DNA of 64,000 bases, taken from positions 2,604,001 to 2,668,000 of the forward strand of contig NC_010617.1 in the NCBI RefSeq assembly GCF_000010285.1, in the 5' to 3' direction. Below the pieces are notes generated by a model, which searched no databases, had not been told where the DNA came from, and saw nothing but the letters and a program-made list of their open reading frames with translations. This DNA comes from Kocuria rhizophila DC2201. GTDB lineage: Bacteria > Actinomycetota > Actinomycetes > Actinomycetales > Micrococcaceae. The position numbers and the translations under genes are program-made. Below are positions 17,780-28,650 of the stretch, in pieces; within the stretch, counting starts at the first letter, position 1; each line of letters opens with the position of its first letter.

Positions 17780-19234
17780 TCAGCTGCGGGGCAGGGTGAT
17801 CAGCGCGGTGTGGTCGTCCAGCGGCGGGCGGTGGCGGCCGCTGCCCCGGACGAACAGCGCGTAGCCCACGCCCAGGAGCACGAGCCACACGACGCCCACG
17901 ATCAGCGCCACGCGGGTGTCCGGGAACCAGCCGAGCAGCACGATCACGAACAGGATGCCGACGGTCGCGGCCCACGAGGCCACGGGCCAGAACGGGACCT
18001 TGAACTCGGACTCGGGGCGGTTCTTGCGCTCGATCTCCCGCCTCATGGCGATGTGCGAGAGCAGGATCATGAGCCACACCCACACGGTGGCGAACGTGGC
18101 AATCGAGGCGATGATGAGGAACACGTCCTCGGGGATCACAGCGTTGAGGACCGCGCCGATGCCCAGGGCGATGCCCATGACCACCACGGTGAGCCACGGG
18201 ACGCCGTTGCGGGAGACCTTGGTGAAGGCCCGGGGCGCCTGGCCCTGCTCCGCGAGGCCGAAGAGCATGCGGCCCGCGCCGAAGGTGTCGGCGTTGATCG
18301 CGGAGATGGCGGCGACGATGACCACCACGTTGAGGATGGATGCCGCAGCGGGAATACCCAGGGCGGAGAAGATCTGCACGAACGGGCTGGCCTCGCCGGT
18401 GATCTCGGTCCACGGCACCAGGGACATCAGCACCACCATGGTGCCCACGTAGAACAGCAGGATGCGGGCGGGCACGGCGTTGACGGCCTTGGGGATGGAG
18501 CGGGCCGGATCACCGGCTTCACCGGCGGTGATGCCGATGGTCTCGATGCCGCCGAACGCGAAGACCACCACGGACAGTGCGGCCAGCAGGCCACCCACGC
18601 CGTTGGGCAGGAAGCCGCCGTGGTCCACCAGGTTCTGCACGCCCACGGGCTCGCCGGGGGCGTAGGAGACGCCGATCACCATGAGCACGATGCCGCCCAC
18701 GATCATCGCCAGGATGGCACCCACCTTGATGATGGTCAGCCAGAACTCGAGCTCACCGAAGATCTTCACGTTGCGCGTGTTGATGGCGGCGATGAACAGG
18801 ATCACCGCGGCCACCCAGATCCAGCGGGGCGTGTCCGGGAACCAGAAGCCCATGTACACGCCGAACGCGGTGACGTCCGCAATGGCCACCACGATCATCT
18901 CGAACACGAACGTCCAGCCCGTAACGAAGCCCGCGAACGGGCCCAGGTAGCGCGCGGCGTACTGGCCGAACGAACCGGGGACGGGGTGGCGCACGGCCAT
19001 CTCGCCGAGGGCGCGCATGACCATGTAGACCACCGCTCCGGCGATCAGGTACGCGAGGATCACGGACGGCCCGGCCGCCTGGATGGCGGTGGCCGAGCCG
19101 TAGAACAGCCCGGTGCCGATCGCCGAGCCCAGCGCGATGAACTGGATGTGGCGCATGCTCAGACCGCGGGACAGGGTGTGGTTCTCCTGCGGGGACCCCT
19201 GTGGAGCGGGTTGCTGCGGGGTGGAACTGCTCAT
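17780..19234 (-). CDS. APC-family amino acid permease, probable histidine uptake
   Basis: A 484-residue, 12-segment permease. The first helices ([20 protein letters not shown]) and [17 protein letters not shown] are hallmarks of the AAT subgroup of amino-acid/H+ symporters. Start ATG 19232-19234 overlaps the hutG stop codon (ATGA), so the two are translationally coupled. Operon membership with hutG points to histidine as substrate, as for HutT-like permeases. Proline or aromatic amino acids remain possible on sequence alone. Confidence 0.88.
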   Translation of the reverse strand: MSSSTPQQPAPQGSPQENHTLSRGLSMRHIQFIALGSAIGTGLFYGSATAIQAAGPSVILAYLIAGAVVYMVMRALGEMAVRHPVPGSFGQYAARYLGPFAGFVTGWTFVFEMIVVAIADVTAFGVYMGFWFPDTPRWIWVAAVILFIAAINTRNVKIFGELEFWLTIIKVGAILAMIVGGIVLMVIGVSYAPGEPVGVQNLVDHGGFLPNGVGGLLAALSVVVFAFGGIETIGITAGEAGDPARSIPKAVNAVPARILLFYVGTMVVLMSLVPWTEITGEASPFVQIFSALGIPAAASILNVVVIVAAISAINADTFGAGRMLFGLAEQGQAPRAFTKVSRNGVPWLTVVVMGIALGIGAVLNAVIPEDVFLIIASIATFATVWVWLMILLSHIAMRREIERKNRPESEFKVPFWPVASWAATVGILFVIVLLGWFPDTRVALIVGVVWLVLLGVGYALFVRGSGRHRPPLDDHTALITLPRS

Positions 19235-20391
19235 CGGTGATCTCCCGTGGTGTTCCCGGCGAGGCCGGTGGGTGGGGTCGGTGCGGGGCGGGCGGTTGAT
19301 GCGGTGGTCGCCGCCCCGGGGGACGACGTCGCGGCGGCGCCCCCGGCGCGCGGGGAGGACGACGTCGCGGCGGCGCCTCCCGCGTGCGGGGACGTGCCCG
19401 CGGAGGCCGGGCGCGGTGTCGTCGTGCTCAGGGCGTCGTGGGCCAGGGTGGTGATGAGGCGCGCGGCGGCGCGGGCGGTGCGACCGTCCACGTCCATCCG
19501 CGGCAGCAGCTCCACCACGTCCACGAGCACCAGTTTGCCGCTGCGGGCCACGCGGTGGCACACGGCCTGGATGGTCTCCAGGGGAACACCGTATCCGGCC
19601 GGGGCGCTCACGCCGGGCGCCACGGCGGCGGGCAGGACGTCCAGGTCGATGCTCAGGTGGATGGCGTCCACACGCTTGACGAGACGGTCCACGACCTCCA
19701 GGACGGCGTCGAGGTGGCTCGGCTGGCACTGCTCGTCCGTGAGGTAATCCACGCCCAGCTCGTCCGCGGTGCGGAACAGGACGCCGGTGTTGTTGGGCTC
19801 GCTGATGCCCAGCACGGTGTAGTCGAACGTGCGGCCCGCCTCCTGGTCCGCGCGGGCCATCTGCAGGAACGGGGTGCCGGAGGAGGGCTCGTCCGCCTGG
19901 CGCAGGTCGAAGTGGGCGTCCAGGTTCAGCACGCCCACGCGCTTGTCCCGCAGGCGCTCACTGCGGGTGCGGCCCAGGTAGCTGCCCCACGCGGTGTCGT
20001 GGCCGCCACCCAGGACGATCACGGGGTTGCCGGTGTCCAGGAGGCGTGCGACGTGCTGCCCCAGGGTGTCTTGGCCGTCCTCCAGGTCGCGGTCCGGGAC
20101 CACCACGGTGCCGGCGTCGTGGATGCCGAAGTTGGCATGCATCGCCAGAGGGGCGAGTGCACCGCGCAGGGCGTCCGGACCCTCGGAGGCGCCCACGCGG
20201 CCCTTGTTGCGGCGCACGCCCTCGTCGCAGGAGAAGCCGATGAGCTCGACGGCGGCGGCCTCGGTGGCGCTGCCCTGGTCGCCTGATTCTGGGCGCACCT
20301 TCTGGTGCCAGCGCAGGTGCTCGGGGGTGCCCCCGTCCGTTCGTCCGCTCCAGACGGAGTCGTCCGGTGGAATGATCCGGGTGGGATTCAT
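19231..20391 (-). CDS. hutG: Formimidoylglutamase
   Basis: A 386-residue ureohydrolase-fold Mn enzyme that hydrolyses N-formimidoyl-glutamate to glutamate plus formamide, the last step of histidine breakdown. Metal-binding motifs are in order: [23 protein letters not shown] and [14 protein letters not shown] 20389-20391 is chosen because the conserved region starts soon after. The last 50 or so residues form a low-complexity Ala/Ser/Thr/Pro tail with an internal duplication of AGGAAATSS, encoded by a 36-bp-period DNA repeat; this tail is not part of the family. It is the first gene of the minus-strand operon with the permease and is divergent from the IclR regulator. Confidence 0.93.
   Translation of the reverse strand: MNPTRIIPPDDSVWSGRTDGGTPEHLRWHQKVRPESGDQGSATEAAAVELIGFSCDEGVRRNKGRVGASEGPDALRGALAPLAMHANFGIHDAGTVVVPDRDLEDGQDTLGQHVARLLDTGNPVIVLGGGHDTAWGSYLGRTRSERLRDKRVGVLNLDAHFDLRQADEPSSGTPFLQMARADQEAGRTFDYTVLGISEPNNTGVLFRTADELGVDYLTDEQCQPSHLDAVLEVVDRLVKRVDAIHLSIDLDVLPAAVAPGVSAPAGYGVPLETIQAVCHRVARSGKLVLVDVVELLPRMDVDGRTARAAARLITTLAHDALSTTTPRPASAGTSPHAGGAAATSSSPRAGGAAATSSPGAATTASTARPAPTPPTGLAGNTTGDHR
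19321..19377. repeat. Direct repeat encoding the hutG C-terminal tail
   Basis: GGACGACGTCGCGGCGGCGC occurs at 19321 and again at 19357, a 36 bp period, inside the 3' end of hutG. It keeps the reading frame. Its sequence resembles the dispersed GACGACGCCGC element and may derive from it. Confidence 0.6.
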
Positions 20392-20522
20392 GGAACGCCC
20401 TTTCCTGCGGTGCCTGCCCCCAGCGTGGCACGGTGCCGGGAGCCCGCGAGTGTGATCTGAATTACGCTGCCCCCAGCCAATCCCACCACGGGGCACGGCG
20501 ACGAGGGCGCACACCAGATATC

Positions 20523-20538
20523 GTCTGGTATTCCAGAC
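20523..20538. promoter_or_regulatory. HutR operator, hutG/hutR divergent region
   Basis: GTCTGG-TATT-CCAGAC is a perfect 6-4-6 palindrome. CCAGA at 20514-20518 adds a further half-site facing TCTGG. The same palindrome with one central variation precedes hutU (21981-21996), so both hut promoters share one site. Confidence 0.82.
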
Positions 20539-20585
20539 ACGCAGATCGTACGACACACCGGACCGGGGGCACGCGCGGTGGCCGC

Positions 20586-20596
20586 GCGGCGTCGTC
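20586..20596. repeat. Dispersed GACGACGCCGC repeat, core copy
   Basis: Exact core on the minus strand, 30 bp before the IclR start codon. Flanks resemble the consensus on the GGCC side but are degenerate. Confidence 0.6.
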
Positions 20597-20625
20597 GCCC
20601 ACCGCTGCTCAACGGAGGAGATGCC

Positions 20626-21411
20626 ATGCCGGGACCCAAGGTGCCTGCCGCCCAGAGCACGCTGCGGATCCTGCGGTTCCTGGCCTCTCGGAAGGGGCCG
20701 GTGGCGGCGTCGTCGATTGCGACGGCGCTGGAGCTGCCGCGGTCCAGCGTGTACCACCTGCTGGCGGTGATGACGGAGCAGGGGTTCGTGGTGCACCTGC
20801 CCGAGGAGCGGCTGTACGGGCTGGGGATCGCGGCGTTCGAGCTGTCCTCGGCGTACACGCGGCAGGATCCGATGGCGCGGCTGGGTGAGCCGCTGCTGCG
20901 CGCACTCGTGGACGCGGTGGGCGAGAACGCGCACCTGGCGGTGATGCACGGGCGGGACGTGGTCTACGTGGTGGAGGAGCGGGCGCCGTACAAGCCGTCG
21001 CTGGTGACGAACGTGGGTGTGCGCATCCCGGCGCACCTCACGGCGAGCGGGCGGTCGATGCTCGCGGGCCTGCCCGCCGCACAGGTGCGGGCGCTGTACC
21101 CGGACCGGGCGTCGTTCGCGTCCCGGTGGGAGAGCACGGCGATCACGACGCCAGGGCAGCTGCGCGCCGAGCTTTCGCGGACCCGGGAGCGCGGCTGGGC
21201 CGTGGAGGAGGGTGACGTGACGCCGAACTTCGCGTCCGTGGCGGTCGCGGCCCACGACCATCGGGGACTGCCGGTGGCGGGGGTGGCGCTCACGTTCCTA
21301 GGGCACAAGATCGACGACGAGCGGCGGGCAGAGCTGGTGGGGCACGTGCGGCGGACGGCGGAGGCGCTGACTCGGCGCTTGCACGGGGCGGTGCCGGGGG
21401 TTGGGGCCTGA
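20626..21411 (+). CDS. IclR-family regulator of histidine utilisation (HutR-like)
   Basis: A 261-residue protein starting at ATG 20626 behind GGAGGAG. The N-terminal winged helix contains STLRILRFLASRKG and LELPRSSVYHLLAVMTEQG. The C-terminal IclR effector domain contains RIPAHLTASGRSMLAGLP and FASVAVAAHDHRGLPVAGVALTF. It is divergent from hutG and upstream of hutU. The two GTCTGG-N4-CCAGAC palindromes in front of hutG/hutR and hutU fit its binding sites. I recall an IclR-type HutR with similar TCTG...CCAGA sites in Corynebacterium. The ligand is probably histidine or urocanate (inference). Confidence 0.88.
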   Translation: MPGPKVPAAQSTLRILRFLASRKGPVAASSIATALELPRSSVYHLLAVMTEQGFVVHLPEERLYGLGIAAFELSSAYTRQDPMARLGEPLLRALVDAVGENAHLAVMHGRDVVYVVEERAPYKPSLVTNVGVRIPAHLTASGRSMLAGLPAAQVRALYPDRASFASRWESTAITTPGQLRAELSRTRERGWAVEEGDVTPNFASVAVAAHDHRGLPVAGVALTFLGHKIDDERRAELVGHVRRTAEALTRRLHGAVPGVGA

Positions 21412-21550
21412 AAGTCAAGGCGTCCCGCGCCGGGCTTAGATCCGTCACCGAGGGGCCCCTGCTGTTTCAGTCGGCCCCGACCCCTGTCAACAACGTCAGG
21501 CCCTCCTACACCTGCAGGAAGACGCGACGTCGTTGACGCGGACCCCACCA

Positions 21551-21820
21551 TTACGCCACGAGCCGGGTGTACCGCTGCCGAGCGGCCTCACCGGTCGTTC
21601 CGACGAAAGTGTCGATTGCAGCCCATGACATGCCCGCGTGGCGAGCCGTGCGCACGGCGTCGATGACATGACGTTCCGCAACAGACTGTTCCGCAACGGC
21701 CTCGCGCAGAGCCGTGATTGCATCCACGTCCAGCTCGTCCTCAGGCCACTGCTCGTACTGCTCGAAGCGCGCGGCCAGCTCATCGGCGTGCGCGAGGATC
21801 TCCTCCACAGTTCGGGGCAT
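21551..21820 (-). CDS. Small hypothetical protein with HTH-like C-terminus
   Basis: An 89-residue protein (ATG 21818-21820, preceded by TGAGGTG). The N-terminal half is acidic and helical (PRTVEEILAHADELAARFE). The C-terminal half, MSWAAIDTFVGTTGEAARQR, resembles the helix-turn-helix of short actinobacterial proteins of unknown function that recognise DNA or pair with toxins. No partner gene is adjacent: the IclR gene converges from the left and hutU reads away on the right. I cannot assign a function. Confidence 0.6.
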   Translation of the reverse strand: MPRTVEEILAHADELAARFEQYEQWPEDELDVDAITALREAVAEQSVAERHVIDAVRTARHAGMSWAAIDTFVGTTGEAARQRYTRLVA

Positions 21821-21980
21821 GGTCAGCACCTCAGATATTTCCGACGGGCAGGCATGGCGTGGAGAATGTCAGCCTCCGCGATTCCGTGCTTCAACGCTGA
21901 TGGCGCGATGATCGGCTCATCCACACTTACAAGTCATCTTGCATTGCAGTAGAGCTACAAGGGTTTTGCCCCGCGCCTCT

Positions 21981-21996
21981 GTCTGGCATCCCAGAC
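21981..21996. promoter_or_regulatory. HutR operator upstream of hutU
   Basis: GTCTGG-CATC-CCAGAC, a perfect 6-4-6 palindrome followed by the same AC as the hutG-side copy, 110 bp before the hutU start. The match to the site at 20523 outside the conserved arms (AT in the centre, AC after) argues for one regulator. Confidence 0.82.
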
Positions 21997-22106
21997 ACAA
22001 CCCCCTCCGGAACCCGTGACCCCCGTCACCGTCCGTGGTCCCATGGACTCATTCCCCGTCCGCAGCCTTATCCGCCCCGGACCGACCCGCACCAGGAGGA
22101 CCATTC

Positions 22107-23821
<1,715 letters not shown>

Positions 23822-23825
<4 letters not shown>

Positions 23826-24997
23826 GCGAGCTCATCACCGGCATCGGCGAGCTGCACACCGTGGACCCCGCCCGGGGTGCGGACTCCGTGCTCAGGGACG
23901 CGGCCGTCGTCGTCGAGAACGGGCTGATCGCGTGGATGGGCCGCGCCTCCGAGGCCCCCGCTGCGGACCGCGCCGTGGACGTGGAGGGGCGCGCGGCGCT
24001 GCCCGGCTGGGTGGACTCGCACACGCACCTGGTGTTCGCCGGGGACCGTGGTGAGGAATTCGCCGCGCGTATGGCCGGTGAGGCATACGCGGCGGGTGGC
24101 ATCGGCGTGACCACGAACGCCACCCGGGAAGCCAGTGACGAGACCCTGCGCGGGCTCGTGGCCGGGCGCGTGCGGGATGCCGTGGCCGGTGGCACCACCT
24201 ACCTGGAGACGAAGACGGGCTACGGCCTGGACGTCGAGCAGGAGCTGCGCGCGGCGAAGATCGCTGCGGGCGCCGCGGACGAGGTCACGTTCCTGGGCGC
24301 CCACCTGGTGCCCGAGGGCGTGGACGCGGACGAGTACGTGGAGACGGTGTGCGGGCCCATGCTCGAGGCCGTGACCCCGTACGTGCAGTGGGCGGACGTG
24401 TTCTGCGAGCGCGGGGCGTTCAACCCGGAGCAGTCCCGCCGCGTGCTCGAGGCCTGCCGGGACGCGGGGCTCGGGCTGCGGGTGCACGGCAACCAGATCG
24501 GTCCCGGTGAGGGTGTGTCCCTCGCCGTGGAGCTGGGGGCGGCATCCGTGGACCACTGCAACTTCCTCTCGGACGAGGACGTGGCGGCGCTGGCCGGCTC
24601 GGACACCGTGGCCACCGTGCTGCCGGCGTGCGACCTGTCCACCCGTGCCCCGCTGGCCCCGGCCCGTGAGCTGCTGGACGCGGGAGCCACCGCGGCGATC
24701 GCGTCCAACTGCAACCCCGGCACCAGCTACACCACGTCCATGAACTTCTGCGTGGCCACCGCGGTGCTGCAGATGAAGCTCACGGTGGACGAGGCCATCC
24801 GTGCGGCCACGCTCGGCGGTGCGAAGGCGCTGCGTCGTGACGTCTCCACCCCGGGCCGGCCCGCCGTGGGCCACCTCGCCGTGGGAACGCGCGCGGACCT
24901 GCACGTGCTGGACGCCCCGCAGGCCGTGCACCTGGCCTACCGCCCCGGCATGCCCCTCACGTGGGGCGTGTGGCGGGCGGGCCGCCGGGAGATCTGA
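23822..24997 (+). CDS. hutI: Imidazolonepropionase
   Basis: A 391-residue amidohydrolase that opens the imidazolone ring to N-formimidoyl-glutamate. GTG 23822-23824 overlaps the hutU stop (GTGA), so translation is coupled. Metal and substrate motifs are [20 protein letters not shown] (His-x-His), [23 protein letters not shown], and [15 protein letters not shown] near the C-terminus. Its product feeds HutG, encoded divergently upstream. A strong hairpin follows its stop codon. Confidence 0.94.
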
Positions 24998-24999
24998 GC

Positions 25000-25031
25000 G
25001 GGAGGCCCTGCGGTGTGCCGCGGGGCCTCCC
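25000..25031 (+). terminator. Hairpin after hutI
   Basis: GGGAGGCCCTGCGG, TGTG loop, CCGCGGGGCCTCCC: a 14 bp stem with one G-T pair, starting at the hutI stop. It would end or reduce transcription before the YjiH-type gene and hutH, which share the strand. Confidence 0.6.
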
Positions 25032-25110
25032 GGATCGAACCCCGCCCGGCACTGCCGCACTCCGCGGCACACGACCACCACCCACGATTCACCCGTCACG
25101 AGGATGTGAA

Positions 25111-26430
25111 ATGAGCACGCTCCAGGAACCCGCGCGCACCAACCGCGCCGATGTGCTGCGCTTCGTGCTCTACAGCGCCATCGGCATCTTCATGTTCTTC
25201 GTGCCCGTCACCATCGGCGGCAAGAGCACCATCCCGTTGGACCACATCGTCACGTGGCTCCGGGAGAACGTGGGTGCCGCCGTGCCGTACTACGCGCTGG
25301 CAGTGATTCTGGCGGGCACGGTGTTCCCGTTCGTCACGGGTTCCTGGCGGGCATCCCCGGTGAAGATGGTGTTCGCCTTCCTGAACATCCTGGGTCTGGT
25401 GGTCGGCTGCGCCCTGGTGTTCAGCGTGGGCCCGGACTGGCTCATGGCCAAGGACATGGGCCCGTTCCTCTTCAACTCCCTGGTGATCCCGGTGGGGCTG
25501 ATCGTGCCCATCGGCGCCGTGTTCCTGGCACTGCTCATCGGGTACGGGCTCATGGAGTTCATCGGGGTGTTCCTGCAGCCGGTCATGCGCCCGGTGTGGC
25601 GCACCCCGGGCCGCTCGGCCATCGACGCCGTGGCGTCCTTCGTGGGCAGCTACTCCCTGGCGCTGCTGCTCACCGACCGCGTCTACCGGGAGGGCCGCTA
25701 CACGGCGCGGGAAGCCGCCGTCATTGCCACGGGCTTCTCCACGGTGTCCGCGAGCTTCATGGTGATCGTGGCCAAGGCCCTGGACCTCATGGACCACTGG
25801 CTGCTCTACTTCTGGCTGGCCCTGGTGGTCACCTTCCTGGTCACCGCCATCACCGTGCGGATCCCGCCGCTGAGCCGCATCCCGGACGACCCCTACCCCG
25901 GCGTGGAGCACCAGCCGGAGAAGCTGGTCACCGGCCGTCGCTTCCACCACGCGTGGGCCGAGGCGCGCGGGGCCCTGCACGCCGCCCCCAGCCTGGGCCG
26001 CAACGTGTGGGACAACCTCCGGGACGGCCTGCGCATGGCCATGTCCATCCTCCCGTCGATCCTCTCGATCGGTCTGATCGGACTGGTGCTGGCCCGCTAC
26101 ACCCCGATCTTCGACTGGCTGGGGTACCTCTTCGTGCCGTTCGCGTGGGTCGTGGGCCTGCCGGAGCCGCTGCTGGCGGGCAAGGCGTCGGCCACGGGCA
26201 TCGCGGAGATGTTCCTCCCCGCCACCCTGGTGGCCGGGCAGGACTCGCTCGTCCTGCGCCTGGTGATCGCGATTGTCTGCGTCTCCGCGATCATCTTCTT
26301 CTCCGCTCTCGTGCCGTCCATCCTGGCCACCGAGATCCCGGTCTCCATCCGCTCGCTGGTGGTCATCTGGTTCGAGCGCGTGGCGCTCACCATCCTCATC
26401 GCCACCCCGCTGGTGCGGCTGCTCACCTAG
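25111..26430 (+). CDS. YjiH-family membrane protein within the hut cluster
   Basis: A 439-residue integral membrane protein with about 11 hydrophobic segments and two nucleoside-recognition (Gate)-like halves, as in YjiH. The N-terminus is FVLYSAIGIFMFFVPVTIGG and a conserved loop is ATGFSTVSASFMVIVAKAL. The start has GAGGATG upstream. It lies between hutI and hutH in the same orientation, so transport of histidine or export of a pathway product is likely. No YjiH substrate is firmly known to me. Confidence 0.82.
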   Translation: MSTLQEPARTNRADVLRFVLYSAIGIFMFFVPVTIGGKSTIPLDHIVTWLRENVGAAVPYYALAVILAGTVFPFVTGSWRASPVKMVFAFLNILGLVVGCALVFSVGPDWLMAKDMGPFLFNSLVIPVGLIVPIGAVFLALLIGYGLMEFIGVFLQPVMRPVWRTPGRSAIDAVASFVGSYSLALLLTDRVYREGRYTAREAAVIATGFSTVSASFMVIVAKALDLMDHWLLYFWLALVVTFLVTAITVRIPPLSRIPDDPYPGVEHQPEKLVTGRRFHHAWAEARGALHAAPSLGRNVWDNLRDGLRMAMSILPSILSIGLIGLVLARYTPIFDWLGYLFVPFAWVVGLPEPLLAGKASATGIAEMFLPATLVAGQDSLVLRLVIAIVCVSAIIFFSALVPSILATEIPVSIRSLVVIWFERVALTILIATPLVRLLT

Positions 26431-26513
26431 CGCGTAGCACCCCCGGCGCACGTGCACTGCACCGCCCTGACCCACTTCTCCCGAACCACTCCCGACCGGA
26501 AGGACCCTTCCCC

Positions 26514-28076
26514 ATGACCCTCTTCGACACCGACCTCCCCACCACCGTGCAGCTGGGATCCTCCGGCGTGACGGTGGGTGACGTCATCGCCGTCGCCCGC
26601 CACGACGCCCGCGTGGAGCTGACCGACGAGGCCCGCGAGCGCGTGGCCAAGGTGCGCCGCCACATCGACGAGCTGGCGGCGTCGGACGTGCCCGCGTACG
26701 GGATCTCCACGGGCTTCGGGGCGCTGGCCAACAAGCACATCCCGCTGGAGAAGCGCACGCGGCTGCAGAAGTCCCTGGTGCGCTCCCACGCCGCGGGCAC
26801 CGGGCCCACCGTGGAGCGGGAGGTGGTGCGGGCGCTGATGTTCCTGCGCGCCAAGACCCTGGCCTCCGGGCACACGGGCATCCGCGTGGAGACCCTGGAG
26901 ACCATGCTCGCCGTGCTCAACGCGGGCATCACCCCGGTGGTGCACGAGTTCGGCTCGCTGGGCTGCTCGGGTGACCTGGCCCCGCTCGCCCACTGCGCGC
27001 TCGTGCTCATGGGCGAGGGCCGCGCCGTCGGACCCGACGGCACCGAGCGTCCCGTGCCCGAGCTGCTCGCCGAGGCCGGGATCGAGCCCGTGACCCTCGC
27101 CGAGAAGGAGGGCCTGGCGCTGATCAACGGCACGGACGGCATGCTGGGCCAGCTCATCATGGCGCTGGCGGACCTGCAGAACCTGCTCACCGCCGCAGAC
27201 ATCACCGCCGCGTTCTCCGTGGAGGGTCTGCTGGGCACGGACCGCGTGTTCGTCCCCGAGCTGCACGAGCCGCTGCGCCCCCACCCGGGCCAGAAGTATG
27301 CCGCCGCGAACATGCTCAAGGTGCTGGAGGGCTCCGGCATCGTGGCCTCCCACCGCGTGGGCGACGACCGCGTGCAGGACGCCTACTCCCTGCGCTGCGC
27401 CCCCCAGGTGGCGGGCGGCAGCCGGGACACCGCCCGCTACGCGCTGACCGTCGCGCAGCAGGAGCTCGCCGCCGCCGTGGACAACCCCGTGGTCCTGGAC
27501 GACGGCACCGTGAGCTCCAACGGCAACTTCCACGGCGCCCCTGTGGCCTACGTGCTGGACTTCCTGGCCATCCCCATCGCGGACCTCGCGTCGATGTCCG
27601 AGCGGCGCACCGACCGCATGCTCGACCCTGCCCGTTCCCACGGCCTGCCCCCGTTCCTCGCGGAGGACCCGGGCACGGACTCCGGGCTGATGATCGCGCA
27701 GTACACCCAGGCCGGGCTGGTCTCGGACATGAAGCGCCTGGCCGCGCCGGCGTCCGTGGACTCGATCCCCAGCTCCGCGATGCAGGAGGACCACGTGTCC
27801 ATGGGCTGGCACGCCGCCCGCAAGCTGCGCCAGGCCGTGCTGAACCTGCGCCGCGTGCTCGCCATCGAGCTGCTGACCTCCACGCGCGCGATTGCCCTGC
27901 GCGCGCCCCTGGAACCGGGCGCGGCGGCGTCGGCGGTCATTGCGGACCTGGACGGCCGCGTGGGCGCGCCCGGCGAGGACCGCTTCATGGCACCGGAGAT
28001 CGAGGCGGCCGAGGAGTACGTGGCCTCGGGGCGCCTGGTGCGCACGGTCGAGTCCGCGGTGGGCCCGCTGAACTGA
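26514..28076 (+). CDS. hutH: Histidine ammonia-lyase
   Basis: A 520-residue lyase that converts histidine to urocanate and ammonia using the autocatalytic MIO cofactor. The MIO loop reads GSLGCSGDLAPLAH, so the cofactor would form from Cys-Ser-Gly instead of the textbook Ala-Ser-Gly; I believe this is seen in other actinobacterial enzymes. Other blocks are YGISTGFGALANKHIP near the N-terminus, GLALINGTDGMLGQL, QDAYSLRCAPQV, and VSSNGNFHGAPVA. Start ATG 26514 follows GGAAGGAC. It is the last gene of the plus-strand hut series; a 21 bp hairpin lies downstream. Confidence 0.95.
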   Translation: MTLFDTDLPTTVQLGSSGVTVGDVIAVARHDARVELTDEARERVAKVRRHIDELAASDVPAYGISTGFGALANKHIPLEKRTRLQKSLVRSHAAGTGPTVEREVVRALMFLRAKTLASGHTGIRVETLETMLAVLNAGITPVVHEFGSLGCSGDLAPLAHCALVLMGEGRAVGPDGTERPVPELLAEAGIEPVTLAEKEGLALINGTDGMLGQLIMALADLQNLLTAADITAAFSVEGLLGTDRVFVPELHEPLRPHPGQKYAAANMLKVLEGSGIVASHRVGDDRVQDAYSLRCAPQVAGGSRDTARYALTVAQQELAAAVDNPVVLDDGTVSSNGNFHGAPVAYVLDFLAIPIADLASMSERRTDRMLDPARSHGLPPFLAEDPGTDSGLMIAQYTQAGLVSDMKRLAAPASVDSIPSSAMQEDHVSMGWHAARKLRQAVLNLRRVLAIELLTSTRAIALRAPLEPGAAASAVIADLDGRVGAPGEDRFMAPEIEAAEEYVASGRLVRTVESAVGPLN

Positions 28077-28154
28077 CCGGCGCGCGCGGAGGCGGGGCAC
28101 GACGTCGCCCGCGTGCCTCCTCCGAGCACGGCCAGTTCGCGAGGGGCGGGGCGT

Positions 28155-28215
28155 GTGAGGAGAGGTTCTGCCCCCGGAAAGTGCATTTCCGGGGGCAGAA
28201 CCTCTCCCTGCGCGT
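28155..28215. terminator. 21 bp perfect hairpin after hutH; member of a hairpin repeat family
   Basis: The stem runs 28160-28180 and 28186-28206, around a GTGCA loop, with every base paired. It lies 83 bp after hutH. The arms GAGGAGAG.TTCTGCC and GGCAGAAC plus the outer CGCGTC recur at 36812-36866, so it is also a dispersed repeat. Confidence 0.75.
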
Positions 28216-28298
28216 CGCGCCACCCACCCCGAGCGGTCGGGCCTGTCCCCTCCGCAGACCGGGTTGTATCGTGGCTCACACGCCTGAAGGGAGCGTCC

Positions 28299-28592
28299 AT
28301 GCCCGTCTACGAGTTCCGGTGCGAGGCCTGCGGGCCGTTCGACGCCCACCACGCCATGGCGCAGGTGCCGCGCTCCCAGGTCTGCCCCGCGTGCGGCGCG
28401 GACGCACGGCGCGTGTTCTCCGCGGTGGGCCTGTCCCGCGCGAACTCTCCCCGGGCACGCGCGATCGACGACGCCGCCCGCACGGCTGACGCGCCCGACG
28501 TCGTCCGATCCCTGCCCCGCCAGCCCGGCGCCCCCGGAGCGGCCCCTGCCGTGACCCGGGACCCCCGGCACGCGAAGCTGCCGCGGCCGTAG
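28299..28592 (+). CDS. FmdB-family zinc-ribbon protein
   Basis: A 97-residue protein: MPVYEFRCEACGPFDAHHAM opens with the first CxxC, and QVCPACGADARRVFSA has the second. Together they make the FmdB/CxxC zinc ribbon. The C-terminal half is disordered (Ala/Pro/Arg-rich) and carries an exact repeat core (28467-28477). FmdB proteins accompany formamidase or acetamidase genes and are called regulators, though their mechanism is not clear. It lies 58 bp ahead of the formamidase, presumably in one operon. Confidence 0.88.
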   Translation: MPVYEFRCEACGPFDAHHAMAQVPRSQVCPACGADARRVFSAVGLSRANSPRARAIDDAARTADAPDVVRSLPRQPGAPGAAPAVTRDPRHAKLPRP

Positions 28593-28650
28593 CTTCCCCG
28601 CACTGCCGCGCGGGAACCGCCCGCGGGGCTCTCCAGAAAGGTCACGGACC

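Noticed and set aside
19321-19377. Two-unit direct repeat considered as a CRISPR remnant
   Set aside because: Only two units, no spacer diversity, in-frame inside hutG, and no cas genes anywhere in the window.
25000-25031. Hairpin before the YjiH gene as a riboswitch
   Set aside because: A simple symmetric stem-loop with no conserved junctions or known aptamer; terminator is the simpler reading.
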